The translations under genes were made by a program, and so were the position numbers. From positions 7,192,001 to 7,256,000 of the forward strand of contig AP026073.1 of NCBI GenBank assembly GCA_024349765.1: DNA of 64,000 nt, written 5' to 3'. The notes beneath the pieces were generated by a model. It searched no databases, had not been told where the DNA came from, and worked only from the letters and a program-made list of their open reading frames with translations. The stretch's first letter is position 1, and every line of letters starts with the position of its first letter. This document shows, piece after piece, positions 6,401-14,578 of the stretch. The DNA comes from Streptomyces nigrescens (lineage in GTDB: Bacteria; Actinomycetota; Actinomycetes; Streptomycetales; Streptomycetaceae).

Positions 6401-8917
6401 ATGCCAGCGCTGCGCGATTCCGGCGTCGGCCCGGAAGCGGAGCGTCCGGAATACGCCGGGAAATACCGGCTGGAAGCGCGGCTCGGGGCCGGCGGTATGG
6501 GCGTGGTCCATCTGGCCCGCTCCTCCTCCGGACTGTTGCTCGCGGTCAAGGTCATCCATGCCGAATTCGCCCAGGACCCGGAGTTCCGGGGGCGGTTCCG
6601 GCAGGAGGTGGCGGCCGCCCGCCGGGTCAGCGGGGCCTTCACGGCCCCCGTCGTGGACGCCGACCCGGACGCCGGACGCCCCTGGATGGCCACCCTCCAC
6701 ATTCCCGGCCCGACGCTTTCCGACCATGTGAAGCGGAACGGCCCGCTGACCCCCGGCGAGGTGCGCAGGCTGGCCGCCGGACTCGCCGAGGCGCTGCGCG
6801 ACATCCACCGCGCCGGGGTCGTGCACCGCGATCTGAAGCCCGGGAACGTGCTGCTCGCCGCGGACGGGCCGAAAGTCATCGACTTCGGCATCTCGCGGCC
6901 GTCCGACAGCGATATGCGCACCGAGACCGGCAAGTTGATCGGCACGCCGCCGTTCATGGCGCCCGAGCAGTTCCAGCGGCCGCGCGAGGTCGGCCCGGCG
7001 GCGGACGTCTTCGCGCTGGGCTCGGTGCTGGTGCACGCCGCCACCGGGCGCGGCCCGTTCGACTCGGAGAGCCCGTACATCGTCGCGTACCAGGTGGTGC
7101 ACGACGACGCCGATCTCGCGGGCGTACCGCGGGAGTTGGTGCCGCTGATCGAGAGCTGCCTGGCGAAGGACCCGGCGGACCGGCCGACGCCGGACGCCCT
7201 GATGGAGCTGCTGCGGACCGACGCGCCGGAGGACGACCCGGTGCCGGGCGCGGTGGCGGGACTGACGGCGGGCGTGCCGCCGGGGGAGGCCGGGGCGCGG
7301 GGTGCACCGCCCTCGGGTGCACCGTTGCTGTCGTCGCGGTCCCCGGGCCCGGTGCCGGATCCGGGCCTGAACGCTCCCGGCCCGGGCCTCGGTCCGAGCG
7401 GTCCGGGCCCGCGGATTCCCGAGCAGCGCGGCGGCGCGGTACGGGCCGCGGCCACCCCCTCGCGGGCGGAGACCACGCACGTACGGGCCGCCGCCCCGGT
7501 GACCGAGCCGCCCGCCCCGCCGGGACCCACCGCCGCCGCGCCGGGAGCAGATCCTGCCCGGCCCGAACCCCCGGGTGGGACCGAAGAGCCGCGGGCGGGA
7601 GGAGGGAAGCCCCGGGCGGGAGGGGGAACATCCCGGGCGGCCCGTGGCCGTCACCCCTTGCGCCGCCCCGCGCTCACCGCCCTCGCCGTGGCCGTCGCCG
7701 GCGCCGCCGTCTTCGCCGGCGTCCGGCTGCTGTCCCCCGGCTCCGGCCAGGACTCCGCGCTGCAGACCCACCCGCCCCACACCGCCACCGGCGACGCCCG
7801 CCCCTGGCGGACCACACTCCTCACGCGGTCCCCGGGCCACGACGCCGAGATACCGTACTGCACCGGCGGCTCGGGCGCCGTCTTCTGCGGCCAGTCCGGA
7901 CTCCCCGCCGCCCGCCTCGACCCGGACACCGGCCACGTGGCCTGGCGGCACAAGGGTGCCCCCGCCGGCAAACGGGCCACGACCCCGACCGCGCCCGTGC
8001 TCTCCGGCGGGCTGCTGTACGTCTTCTCCGCCGACGGCACACGCCTCTCGGCCCTCGACCCCTCCCCCGGCGGCCGGGGCGCCACCCGCTGGAGCACGGA
8101 CGTCTCCGGTTACGAGGGCGGCGCCGCCGTCATCGGCGACCGCGTGCTGCTGACCGCCTCGGACGGTACGGTCACCGCGCTGGACAGCGCCACCCACCGG
8201 CAGCGCTGGCGCAAGCGCTTCGCCGGCCACCAACTGCCGCTGTTCACCGCGTTCGCCGGCGCGCCGCGCACCGCGTACGCCGCCGAGCCCACCGCCGACG
8301 GCACCCACTCCCAGGTCACCGCCATCGACCCGGCCACCGGCGCGGTCCGCTGGGCGCACCGGCTGCCCGGCCTCCTCACCCCGGCCGGACCGGCCGGCAC
8401 GTCCGGTCCCGCCCGCGCAGGTGGGGCCGGAACGGGCGGGCCCGGGCCGCTGTTCCTCACCGTCACCGACCCCAAACTGTCGTACCGCACCACCGCCGTC
8501 CTCCGGTACGACCCCGCCACCGGCCGCACCCGCACCCTGCCGGTGACCGGCTCGCCGGACCAGGTGTCGGCGGTCGTGCACGGCGAGACGGTGTATCTGC
8601 TGGGCGAGGGCGGGGCGTTGCAGGCCACCGGGGCGCACCACTGGTACACCGAGACGTCGGTCAGCCGGGGGTCGGTGCCGGTGGTGAGCGGCGGCCGGCT
8701 GTTCTTCAGCGCGGCCGACGGCCGGCTGATCGCCGTCGACACCACCAACGGCGGGGTCGTGGGCCAGACCCGGCCACGGCTGTCCGGCACCCGCAGCAAC
8801 GGCTTCCTGGAGTCGGTGCCCGCCCCCTGGACCGACCCCCGCCGCGGCCGGATCTACGCGGCGGCGCCCGACGGCACGGTGTTCTCGGCCCCGCTGAAGG
8901 ACCCCGCGAGCTGGTAG
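6401..8917 (+). CDS. membrane Ser/Thr protein kinase with PQQ-like beta-propeller sensor
   Basis: An 838-aa eukaryotic-type kinase. The Gly-rich loop is LGAGGMG (29-35), the catalytic Lys is K50, HRDLKPGN carries the catalytic Asp at D144, and the metal-binding DFG is at 161-163, followed by GTPPFMAPE. A long Pro/Gly-rich linker runs from about 275 to 425. One membrane segment follows (ALTALAVAVAGAAVFAGV, about 428-446). The outer part has repeated propeller blades such as VTALDSATHRQRWRKRF, AIDPATGAVRWAH and LIAVDTTNGGVVG, as in PQQ/pyrrolo-quinoline-like repeats. It should sense an extracytoplasmic signal and phosphorylate cytoplasmic proteins on Ser/Thr; the targets are unknown. Confidence 0.9.
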   Translation: MPALRDSGVGPEAERPEYAGKYRLEARLGAGGMGVVHLARSSSGLLLAVKVIHAEFAQDPEFRGRFRQEVAAARRVSGAFTAPVVDADPDAGRPWMATLHIPGPTLSDHVKRNGPLTPGEVRRLAAGLAEALRDIHRAGVVHRDLKPGNVLLAADGPKVIDFGISRPSDSDMRTETGKLIGTPPFMAPEQFQRPREVGPAADVFALGSVLVHAATGRGPFDSESPYIVAYQVVHDDADLAGVPRELVPLIESCLAKDPADRPTPDALMELLRTDAPEDDPVPGAVAGLTAGVPPGEAGARGAPPSGAPLLSSRSPGPVPDPGLNAPGPGLGPSGPGPRIPEQRGGAVRAAATPSRAETTHVRAAAPVTEPPAPPGPTAAAPGADPARPEPPGGTEEPRAGGGKPRAGGGTSRAARGRHPLRRPALTALAVAVAGAAVFAGVRLLSPGSGQDSALQTHPPHTATGDARPWRTTLLTRSPGHDAEIPYCTGGSGAVFCGQSGLPAARLDPDTGHVAWRHKGAPAGKRATTPTAPVLSGGLLYVFSADGTRLSALDPSPGGRGATRWSTDVSGYEGGAAVIGDRVLLTASDGTVTALDSATHRQRWRKRFAGHQLPLFTAFAGAPRTAYAAEPTADGTHSQVTAIDPATGAVRWAHRLPGLLTPAGPAGTSGPARAGGAGTGGPGPLFLTVTDPKLSYRTTAVLRYDPATGRTRTLPVTGSPDQVSAVVHGETVYLLGEGGALQATGAHHWYTETSVSRGSVPVVSGGRLFFSAADGRLIAVDTTNGGVVGQTRPRLSGTRSNGFLESVPAPWTDPRRGRIYAAAPDGTVFSAPLKDPASW

Positions 8918-9053
8918 GGGCGTACGGGCCGCAGCGGGGTGTCGATGAACATCGGCCCGCTCAGGGCGTCGTAGGCGTACGGACTGCGGTGCCGCGGCAA
9001 CGGCACGCGGTGCGGGGGCCGCTGCCGCGGGGGGACGCGCCGGGAAGGCCCGC

Positions 9054-9272
9054 TCACCGCCCGGCCGCCTTCTTCAGCGCGGCGATCAGCTTGAACGTCG
9101 TCTCCAGGTTGCACCGCCCCAACTCGATCAGCGGGCGGGGGTGTGGGTAGCTGTACGACACCGGGTCGACACTCAGTGAGGGCAGCACGATCCCGGTCCG
9201 CGCCAGTGCCCTCATCAACTCATCGCGTGCCGCTTCCGCCGCCGCGTGCCCGCTGAACCGTTCCGCCGTCAT
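9054..9272 (-). CDS. small conserved hypothetical protein (72 aa)
   Basis: A 72-aa protein starting at the ATG at 9272 (MTAERFSGHAAAEAARDEL). It has the look of a small protein I recall next to XRE/DUF397 genes in Streptomyces. It contains an SYSYPHPRPLIELGRCNLET stretch and a basic end. It is divergent from the XRE gene at 9442. The 169-bp gap between them must hold both promoters, but I cannot name their boxes. The role is unknown. Confidence 0.65.
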   Translation of the reverse strand: MTAERFSGHAAAEAARDELMRALARTGIVLPSLSVDPVSYSYPHPRPLIELGRCNLETTFKLIAALKKAAGR

Positions 9273-9441
9273 GGACCAACCAACCCTTCTGTCGTTTCCC
9301 TGCCGGGACTCCGGAGGCCGACTACTCTGCGTATTCCAGCCCTCACCAGGATGCATGCGGAGAAGGGCACGAATACCCCTTGCCGGGCGTACTTCGCCGC
9401 GCCGAGACGTAAGTTCCACACCTTCCACGGAGGAGGTCGCC

Positions 9442-10284
9442 ATGCCGCCGAGACGAGCGGTCACCGGCCGCAGCCAGGAGCCGCGCCAACGCTTCGTAGA
9501 GGAACTGCGATTACTCCGCTCCCGCAAGGGCGACACCCTCCGCCAGCTCGGCGAGACACTGGGCTGGGACTGGTCCCTCTTCGGCAAAATGGAATCCGGT
9601 CACACCCTCGGCAGCCCCGAGGTCGTCCAGGCCCTGGACCAGCACTACGGGACGCCCGGACTGCTGCTGACGCTTTGGGAGTTGGCGGCGGGGGACCCTA
9701 CGCAGTTCAAGGAGCGGTACCGGCGGTACATGACGCTGGAGGCCGAGGCGTTGAGCTTGTGGCACTTCGGCGTGAGCGTCTTCCCGGGCATGCTGCAGAC
9801 GGAAGGCTACGCACGCGAAGTGCTTGCGGTAGGTGGCGCCAAGGGTGAAGACCTGGCGCGACAGGTGGAAGCGCGCATAGGACGCCGCGAGTTGCTGAGG
9901 GGCGATGAGGCACCGCCGTTCCGGACAATCCTCTCCGAGGCCGTGCTGCGCGCGTCGTTGCAGGACCCGACGGAATGGCGAAGGCAACTGGAGCACCTCG
10001 CCGACGCGGCCGCGACCCCGAACGTCACCCTCCACGTGCTGCCTGACGCTTCTGGTCCGCACGGTCTCGTGAGCACCGACGTCATGTTCCTGCGACTCCC
10101 CGACGGCCGAACCGTGGCCTACACCGAAAACGCCCATCGTGGTGAACTCATCGAGGAAACCGGGCCGGTTGAGCGATTGCAACGCGCGTACGATGCGGTG
10201 CGTGACCTGGCGTTGAGCCCGGCTGAATCGCGGAAGTTCGTCATGCGGATGTTGGAGGAAGCGCCGTGCGAGCCATCGACCTGA
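9442..10284 (+). CDS. XRE-family DNA-binding protein with DUF5753 domain
   Basis: A 280-aa protein. The N-terminal HTH is at residues about 18-70 (LRLLRSRKGDTLRQLGETLG, then SLFGKMESG). The DUF5753 part follows: WHFGVSVFPGMLQTEGYARE, GEAPP-type loop, EAVLRASLQDP, NVTLHVLPDASGPHGLVS and the end RLQRAYDAVRDLALSPAES. In Streptomyces such proteins pair with a downstream DUF397 protein and act in developmental or stress regulation, as with BldB/WhiJ-type pairs. The ATG is set by GGAGGA 8 nt upstream. It overlaps the next gene by 19 bp, which implies cotranslation. Confidence 0.9.
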   Translation: MPPRRAVTGRSQEPRQRFVEELRLLRSRKGDTLRQLGETLGWDWSLFGKMESGHTLGSPEVVQALDQHYGTPGLLLTLWELAAGDPTQFKERYRRYMTLEAEALSLWHFGVSVFPGMLQTEGYAREVLAVGGAKGEDLARQVEARIGRRELLRGDEAPPFRTILSEAVLRASLQDPTEWRRQLEHLADAAATPNVTLHVLPDASGPHGLVSTDVMFLRLPDGRTVAYTENAHRGELIEETGPVERLQRAYDAVRDLALSPAESRKFVMRMLEEAPCEPST

Positions 10285-10478
10285 GCACAGTCACGTGGCG
10301 AAAGTCCAGCTACAGCAACCCGGACGGCGGCCAGTGCATCGAGATCTCCCCTGACCTCCCGTCCCTCGTCCCCGTCCGCGACAGCAAGGCCCCCCACGGC
10401 CCCGCGCTCGTCTTCCCCGCGGCGGCCTGGTCGGCGTTCGTCACATCCGTGAAGGGCGGGCGGCTGTCCGGCGCCTGA
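10266..10478 (+). CDS. DUF397 domain protein
   Basis: A 70-aa protein with the whole DUF397 pattern: TWRKSSYSNPDGGQCIEI, VPVRDSKAPHGPALVFPAAAW, then F-V-x-x-V-K at the end. It starts at a GTG inside the XRE gene, so the two are translationally coupled. Family members are thought to bind or modulate the XRE partner. It is convergent with the broken SDR gene, and the hairpin at 10506-10529 lies between them. Confidence 0.9.
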   Translation: MRAIDLSTVTWRKSSYSNPDGGQCIEISPDLPSLVPVRDSKAPHGPALVFPAAAWSAFVTSVKGGRLSGA

Positions 10479-10505
10479 CGTGACCGTGCTGCGACAACGC
10501 ACCGG

Positions 10506-10529
10506 CCCCCGTCGCCGACGCGACAGGGG
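10506..10529. terminator. intergenic hairpin after the DUF397 gene
   Basis: Stem CCCCCGTCGC (10506-10515) pairs with GCGACAGGGG (10520-10529) with one mismatch and a 4-nt loop. It sits between convergent genes and can serve both strands. There is no T-run. Confidence 0.6.
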
Positions 10530-10540
10530 TCACGGCTCGG

Positions 10541-11302
10541 TCAGGCCCGGGTGCCGCCGTCCACCCGGAGGACACTGTCGTGACGTAGGAGGAGCGGTCG
10601 CTGAGGAGCCAGGCGGCGGTCTGGGCGATCTCGTCCGGGTCGGCGATGCGGCGCAGCGGGGTCTGCGCCGTGAGCCGCTCGAGGACGCCGGGGGGTGTTC
10701 TCCTCCCAGGCGCGGATCATCTCGGTGAGCGTGGCGCCGGGCGCGATGGCGTTGACGCGGATGCCCTCCGGGCCGTAGGTAACGGCGGCCGACTCGGTGG
10801 CCGATGCTGGAGTTGTTGACGATGGCTCCCGTCCCCGGCGGTGGGACGGATGGCGGCGACCTTGGCGGTCATGGCTAGCCACTGGCCCTTGAGGTTCACC
10901 TCATAGGCGTGGTCGAAGTCGGCCTCTCGGGCCTGGTCCATCGGGCCCGGTGGCACGCTCGTCGCGGCGTTGTTGAAGGCCGCGTCGAGCCTGCCGTGCA
11001 GCTCCACGCCCGGTCGACGGCGGCCCTGGACGCTCGCCGAGTCCGCAGGTCGCACCGCACGTAGTGCGCGGTGCCGCCGATGCCCGGATCTCCTCGGTGA
11101 TCGACTTGAGTTGGGCCTCGGTACGGGCCGCCAGCATGACGCGGGCGCCCTCCCGGGCGAACAGCCGCGCCGCGGCGGCACCAATGCCGCACCCGGCGCC
11201 GGTGACGAAGGCGACCTTCCCGGCCAGCAGCCCGGCAGTGGGGGCAGCTTGGACGTCCGTGGCGGAGGGGATGGATATGTCGGTGGTGGGTGCGTTGCCC
11301 AT
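10541..11302 (-). pseudogene. broken short-chain dehydrogenase/reductase
   Basis: SDR remnants run in order but in several frames. Frame one has the start at 11302 and the cofactor loop AFVTGAGCGIGAAAARLFAREGA. A frame change near 11095 gives GGTAHYVRCDL. Another gives LDAAFNNAA and FDHAYEVNLKGQWLAM. A third gives VTYGPEGIRVNAIAPGATLTEM, and a last shift near 10685 separates it from the end VLRVDGG. The catalytic YxxxK segment expected before the VTYGPEG block is missing, so there is a deletion as well as frameshifts. It cannot make a working enzyme as written. If the read is wrong at several homopolymers, it could be intact apart from the deletion. Confidence 0.8.
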
Positions 11303-11365
11303 GACAGTCAGTCAGCCTGCATCCATCCGGGTCATGCATCCATGCTCCAGCGGTACCGGGAGAGC

Positions 11366-11500
11366 ATGCCGACGTGCCTCATCCAGGCGAACTACGCCGC
11401 CCAGGGCACGAAAGGGCTGCTCAGCGAGGGTGGCAGCGGGCGGCGGGCCGGAGTTGGAGCAGGTCGTCAGTTCCTTTGGGCGGCGACGGCGCGAGCGCTG
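11366..11500 (+). pseudogene. GYD-domain protein fragment
   Basis: From the ATG at 11366 the reading MPTCLIQANYAAQGTKGLL, then SEGGSGRRAGV, fits the N-terminus of GYD-family proteins. The next expected piece (ELEQVVSSFG) is in a different frame. The rest of the domain, including its GYD motif, is absent. It is therefore a truncated and frameshifted remnant. It is divergent from the broken SDR gene, which makes this a decaying gene pair. Confidence 0.6.
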
Positions 11501-11604
11501 GCGGACGCGGCGCGATCTGCGCGGCCGCCCGTGTGAGGGGCGAGTGCGGCCGGATCGTCTCCGTCGGTTCCCTCGCCGGCACCCACGTGGGCCTGCGCGG
11601 CTTC

Positions 11605-11680
11605 GCGGATCCCTTGTCCGCGCCGGTCGCCATCGCCGCGTACGCGCGCAGCGCCGCCAAAACCTTCCGCTCGCGCTGGC
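11605..11680 (-). pseudogene. fragment of the 3' end of an ilvD gene
   Basis: The minus strand reads [22 protein letters not shown]. This matches the last 30 or so residues of the intact ilvD in this window ([22 protein letters not shown]), with differences mostly at third codon positions (about 12 mismatches over 67 bases by eye). It has the same orientation as ilvD and lies about 2.9 kb beyond its stop. It is a remnant of a diverged second copy, not a recent duplication. Upstream codons do not continue as IlvD. The flank 11530-11605 may hold another SDR scrap (GRIVSVGSLAGTHVG on the plus strand), but that is weak. Confidence 0.75.
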
Positions 11681-11755
11681 CCGAACATCCCGAGTCCGCG
11701 GTGGGGCCACTTGGTAGCGTTTCTTCGCACAGAGTGACGATCGAGGGGGAGTTCA

Positions 11756-12334
11756 TTGTCCAGCAAGATGTCGGTCCAGCCGGGCGAATTACGCGCGTCG
11801 GCGCATGCCGAGAGCGCTATCGCCGACGACATCAAGAAAACGTGCGACAAGGCCGTCACCGAGACCGGTACGGCTGCGGAGGCCGCCAACGGATGGTCCG
11901 TCGCCTCAGCGCTGCACATGATCAGTGAGACCTGGAAGCCCGCTTTCGACGGTCTGCACAAGCGTCTGCTGCAGGGCGCCGGTAATCTCCGCGATACCGC
12001 CGACAACCATGACTGGAACGAAGACATGGTTGATCAGGACTTCGAGGACTTCAACGGGGACGGTGTGGGCGTGATTGCCTCGGCCCCCGCCTCAGGGAGC
12101 GGGCCCGGCTCCACGGTGTACGCCGGGCTGCCGCGCCCCGGTGTACCCGGCGCCGACCCGGTACGCGAGGCCGTCGGCGAGTACCAGCCGCCGCCACCCG
12201 GTACACCGTCACCCAGCACGGACGACATGCTGCACGCCAAGCCCGCGATGCCCGTCTACGACCCGGGCGAGGCTCTCACGGGACCCGGCCGGGACGCGGC
12301 TCCCGTGCGCACCGACGACAACCCCTTTGGATGA
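11756..12334 (+). CDS. WXG100-like/type-VII-secretion-style helical protein
   Basis: A 192-aa protein. The first 100 residues are helical (IADDIKKTCDKAVTETGTAAE, then SETWKPAFDGLHKRLLQGAGNLRDTADNHDWNE), which fits ESX/WXG100-related proteins, though no exact WXG is seen. The second half is Pro/Gly-rich and acidic. The TTG at 11756 is preferred because GAGGGGGAG lies just upstream; an ATG at 11768 is the alternative. It stops 4 bp before the next gene. It probably pairs with the helical N-terminus of that gene's product. The role is inferred only from architecture. Confidence 0.6.
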   Translation: MSSKMSVQPGELRASAHAESAIADDIKKTCDKAVTETGTAAEAANGWSVASALHMISETWKPAFDGLHKRLLQGAGNLRDTADNHDWNEDMVDQDFEDFNGDGVGVIASAPASGSGPGSTVYAGLPRPGVPGADPVREAVGEYQPPPPGTPSPSTDDMLHAKPAMPVYDPGEALTGPGRDAAPVRTDDNPFG

Positions 12335-12338
12335 GCCC

Positions 12339-13934
12339 GTGGCTTCCGACTACGCACGCCTGCTGAAGCAGGACTTCGCGGACATGACGGCCGCCGCCGA
12401 CTCCTGGCAGCGGGTTTCGCGGGACATGGACAGCGCGTTCGACCACCACCGTACGAAGGTGACCGGTCCGCTGCACGCCTCCTGGGAAGGGGACGACGCC
12501 AAGGCCGCCCTGGCATTCCTCGAAGACATAGAGATGCGCATCAATGTGGTCCGCACCGAGGCGATGACCATCTCGAAGGCGATCGAGACGGTTCGGTTCC
12601 GCATGGAGCAGGCGCAGACGGACTTACGCAACGCGGTACGGAGCGCGGAGTCCGAGGGGTTCGTCGTCGACGACTCCGGCTCGGTGGGAGAAGCCATCTG
12701 CGAAGCGGACGAGTCTCCGGACGAGGCGCAGAACAAGCTGGACCGGATGAAGCACTTCCAGGAGGAGATCGACACCGCGGTCAAGGACGCGCGGAAGGCC
12801 AGCACCGACGGTCACCACGCACTGTCGGAACTCCATGGCGAGATCATGGACCGCACCAACAAGCACATGTCCGCCGAGTCCGCGGCCGACACCCGGCAGG
12901 CCATGAAGGACCTGGGCGTCAAGGGGCCGCAGATCCCCAAGGACCCCAAGGACGCGGCCGCCTGGTGGAAGGGACTCGACGAGGCATCGCGCCAGGAGTA
13001 CGCCACCATGTACCCGGAGCAGATCGGCAAGACGAACGGCCTTCCCAGCACCGTCCGTGACGATGCGAACCGGCTCGCGCTGGATCAGCAGCTCAACTTC
13101 GTCGACGGCAGCGACCAAGGCGTCCCCGGCATTCCGGAACACCGTCACAACCTTGAGACCCTGAAGGCCGAACTGGACAAACGTGACGGCGCACCGGAAA
13201 ACAAAAAGCTCTACCTCCTGGATTTCGACGGTGCCGAGGACGGTAAGGCCGTCATCGCCATGGGGAATCCGGACACCGCTGACAACGTCGGTGTGCAAGT
13301 TCCCGGCACAGCAACGGACATGAGCTCAACCGGCGGCCAGCTGTCACGGATCGACAAGTTGCAGAGGTCGGCCGAGCGGGCCGAGCCGGGGGCGACCACG
13401 TCGATGGTCTACTGGCTGGGCTACGACGCTCCTGAAATTCCCAGTGACGATGCCCCGAACCTCGCCGTCGCCGGCACTACCCGAGCCGACGACGCGGCAC
13501 CGGATCTGAGGGATTTCACCCATGGCCTGCGCGCCTCGCATGAAGGGCCGGACCGTGCGCACATGACGGTGCTGGGGCACAGCTACGGGGCCACGGTGGT
13601 CGGCGACGCGGATTCCGGCGGCAACGGCTTGGACGCCGACAGTATTTCCGTCGTCGGCAGCCCGGGAGAGACAGTGGGCAGCGCGTCCGATCTCCACGTC
13701 GGCGCCGATCACTTCTACACGGGCATCGCCGACGACGACTTCATCAGGCAAGCGCAGGATCTGACGCTCGGTCCCGACCCGAACACCACGGCCTTCGGCG
13801 GCACCCGGTTCGTCACTGACACCCACGGACACAGCGGCTACTGGGACGACAAGAGCGAAAGCCTTGCCAATCAGGGCCGGATCATTGCCGGCCACGAACC
13901 GAAGAAGGCTCCGCCCACGCCCATCGACATATAG
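12339..13934 (+). CDS. helical domain fused to DUF1023-type alpha/beta hydrolase
   Basis: A 531-aa protein. Residues 1-200 are coiled-coil-like helices (DYARLLKQDFADMTAAADSW, then SWEGDDAKAALAFLE, where WEGD resembles a WXG turn). The C-terminal half is an alpha/beta hydrolase of the DUF1023 group: VYWLGYDAPEIP, then VLGHSYGATVVG with nucleophile S415, then VVGSPGETVG. The late His of a possible triad is in DTHGHSGYWD. There is no signal peptide, so export, if any, would be by the type VII route. It starts with a GTG 4 bp after the previous stop, so the two are coupled. The substrate is unknown; a lipid or ester is plausible. Confidence 0.75.
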   Translation: MASDYARLLKQDFADMTAAADSWQRVSRDMDSAFDHHRTKVTGPLHASWEGDDAKAALAFLEDIEMRINVVRTEAMTISKAIETVRFRMEQAQTDLRNAVRSAESEGFVVDDSGSVGEAICEADESPDEAQNKLDRMKHFQEEIDTAVKDARKASTDGHHALSELHGEIMDRTNKHMSAESAADTRQAMKDLGVKGPQIPKDPKDAAAWWKGLDEASRQEYATMYPEQIGKTNGLPSTVRDDANRLALDQQLNFVDGSDQGVPGIPEHRHNLETLKAELDKRDGAPENKKLYLLDFDGAEDGKAVIAMGNPDTADNVGVQVPGTATDMSSTGGQLSRIDKLQRSAERAEPGATTSMVYWLGYDAPEIPSDDAPNLAVAGTTRADDAAPDLRDFTHGLRASHEGPDRAHMTVLGHSYGATVVGDADSGGNGLDADSISVVGSPGETVGSASDLHVGADHFYTGIADDDFIRQAQDLTLGPDPNTTAFGGTRFVTDTHGHSGYWDDKSESLANQGRIIAGHEPKKAPPTPIDI

Positions 13935-13942
13935 GAAGTCCC

Positions 13943-14506
13943 TTGGAGAAAAAGCACTCGGAGGTGACGATCAAGCTTTTCAGGCGAACCCGCCTGATCG
14001 CAATGACCGCCTCGGTCATCATTTTCACCGGAGCATGTATGTCTCAGCCTGCCGACGACCCCAACAAGGCTCTGCCGCGTAAGAGCCGTGAGGACTCTTT
14101 GGCCTGGGCCAAGCAGTACACCGCCACCATGGCTCACTATGCGGGAGTCAAGATCGGCAAGAGATTCGGCAGCCCCTTCACCGACTTCGAGGACTGCGTC
14201 GGCCAAAACGACGAGGTTGCGGACGATGGCCGGTACACCCTGACTTACACTGCATATGCCGACCTCCCGCAGGAAGAGCACATTCCAGCGGTCCGCAAAC
14301 TCCGGGCCGCGCTCAAGAAGCAGGGTGGCATGGACGTCTCTTCTTACGAAGAACGCCCCCATTCTCACGAGGTAATTCTCGACGGTTACCATGAGAAAGA
14401 GAATTTCTCTCTCATTGCCGACTCCGTCAAACCCCCCAACACCCTCCGCCTCTCCGTCAGCACCCCCTGCTTCCTGCCCCCCGGGGCCAAACAGCAGAAG
14501 TTCTGA
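13943..14506 (+). CDS. putative lipoprotein of the same module
   Basis: A 187-aa protein beginning with TTG, 8 bp after the hydrolase gene. The basic start (KLFRRTR) and the hydrophobic stretch AMTASVIIFTGAC give a lipoprotein signal with C32 as the lipidated residue; Thr at -3 is unusual. The mature part is mixed alpha/beta with one Cys pair (C near FEDCVGQ and C near STPCFLP). The codon use looks less GC-rich than that of its neighbours. No known domain is recognised. A role as an immunity or anchor protein for the hydrolase is only an inference from gene order. Confidence 0.65.
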   Translation: MEKKHSEVTIKLFRRTRLIAMTASVIIFTGACMSQPADDPNKALPRKSREDSLAWAKQYTATMAHYAGVKIGKRFGSPFTDFEDCVGQNDEVADDGRYTLTYTAYADLPQEEHIPAVRKLRAALKKQGGMDVSSYEERPHSHEVILDGYHEKENFSLIADSVKPPNTLRLSVSTPCFLPPGAKQQKF

Positions 14507-14524
14507 GGGCCCGGGCAGGGAACA

Positions 14525-14564
14525 AGCAGGGAGGCCCCCGTCAGACGACGGGGGCCTCCCTGCT
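14525..14564. terminator. strong bidirectional terminator
   Basis: A perfect 18-bp stem, AGCAGGGAGGCCCCCGTC (14525-14542) with its complement at 14547-14564, and a 4-nt loop AGAC. It separates the lipoprotein gene from the convergent ilvD. Confidence 0.9.
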
Positions 14565-14578
14565 GTCCTAGCCGTGGA

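Noticed and set aside
9442..10478. Toxin-antitoxin pair from the XRE and DUF397 genes
   Set aside because: The overlapping pair looks like one, but XRE-DUF5753/DUF397 pairs are typical Streptomyces regulators and no toxin fold is visible.
11530..11605. Second SDR scrap (GRIVSVGSLAGTHVG on the plus strand)
   Set aside because: Too short and without flanking SDR motifs; mentioned only as a weak possibility.
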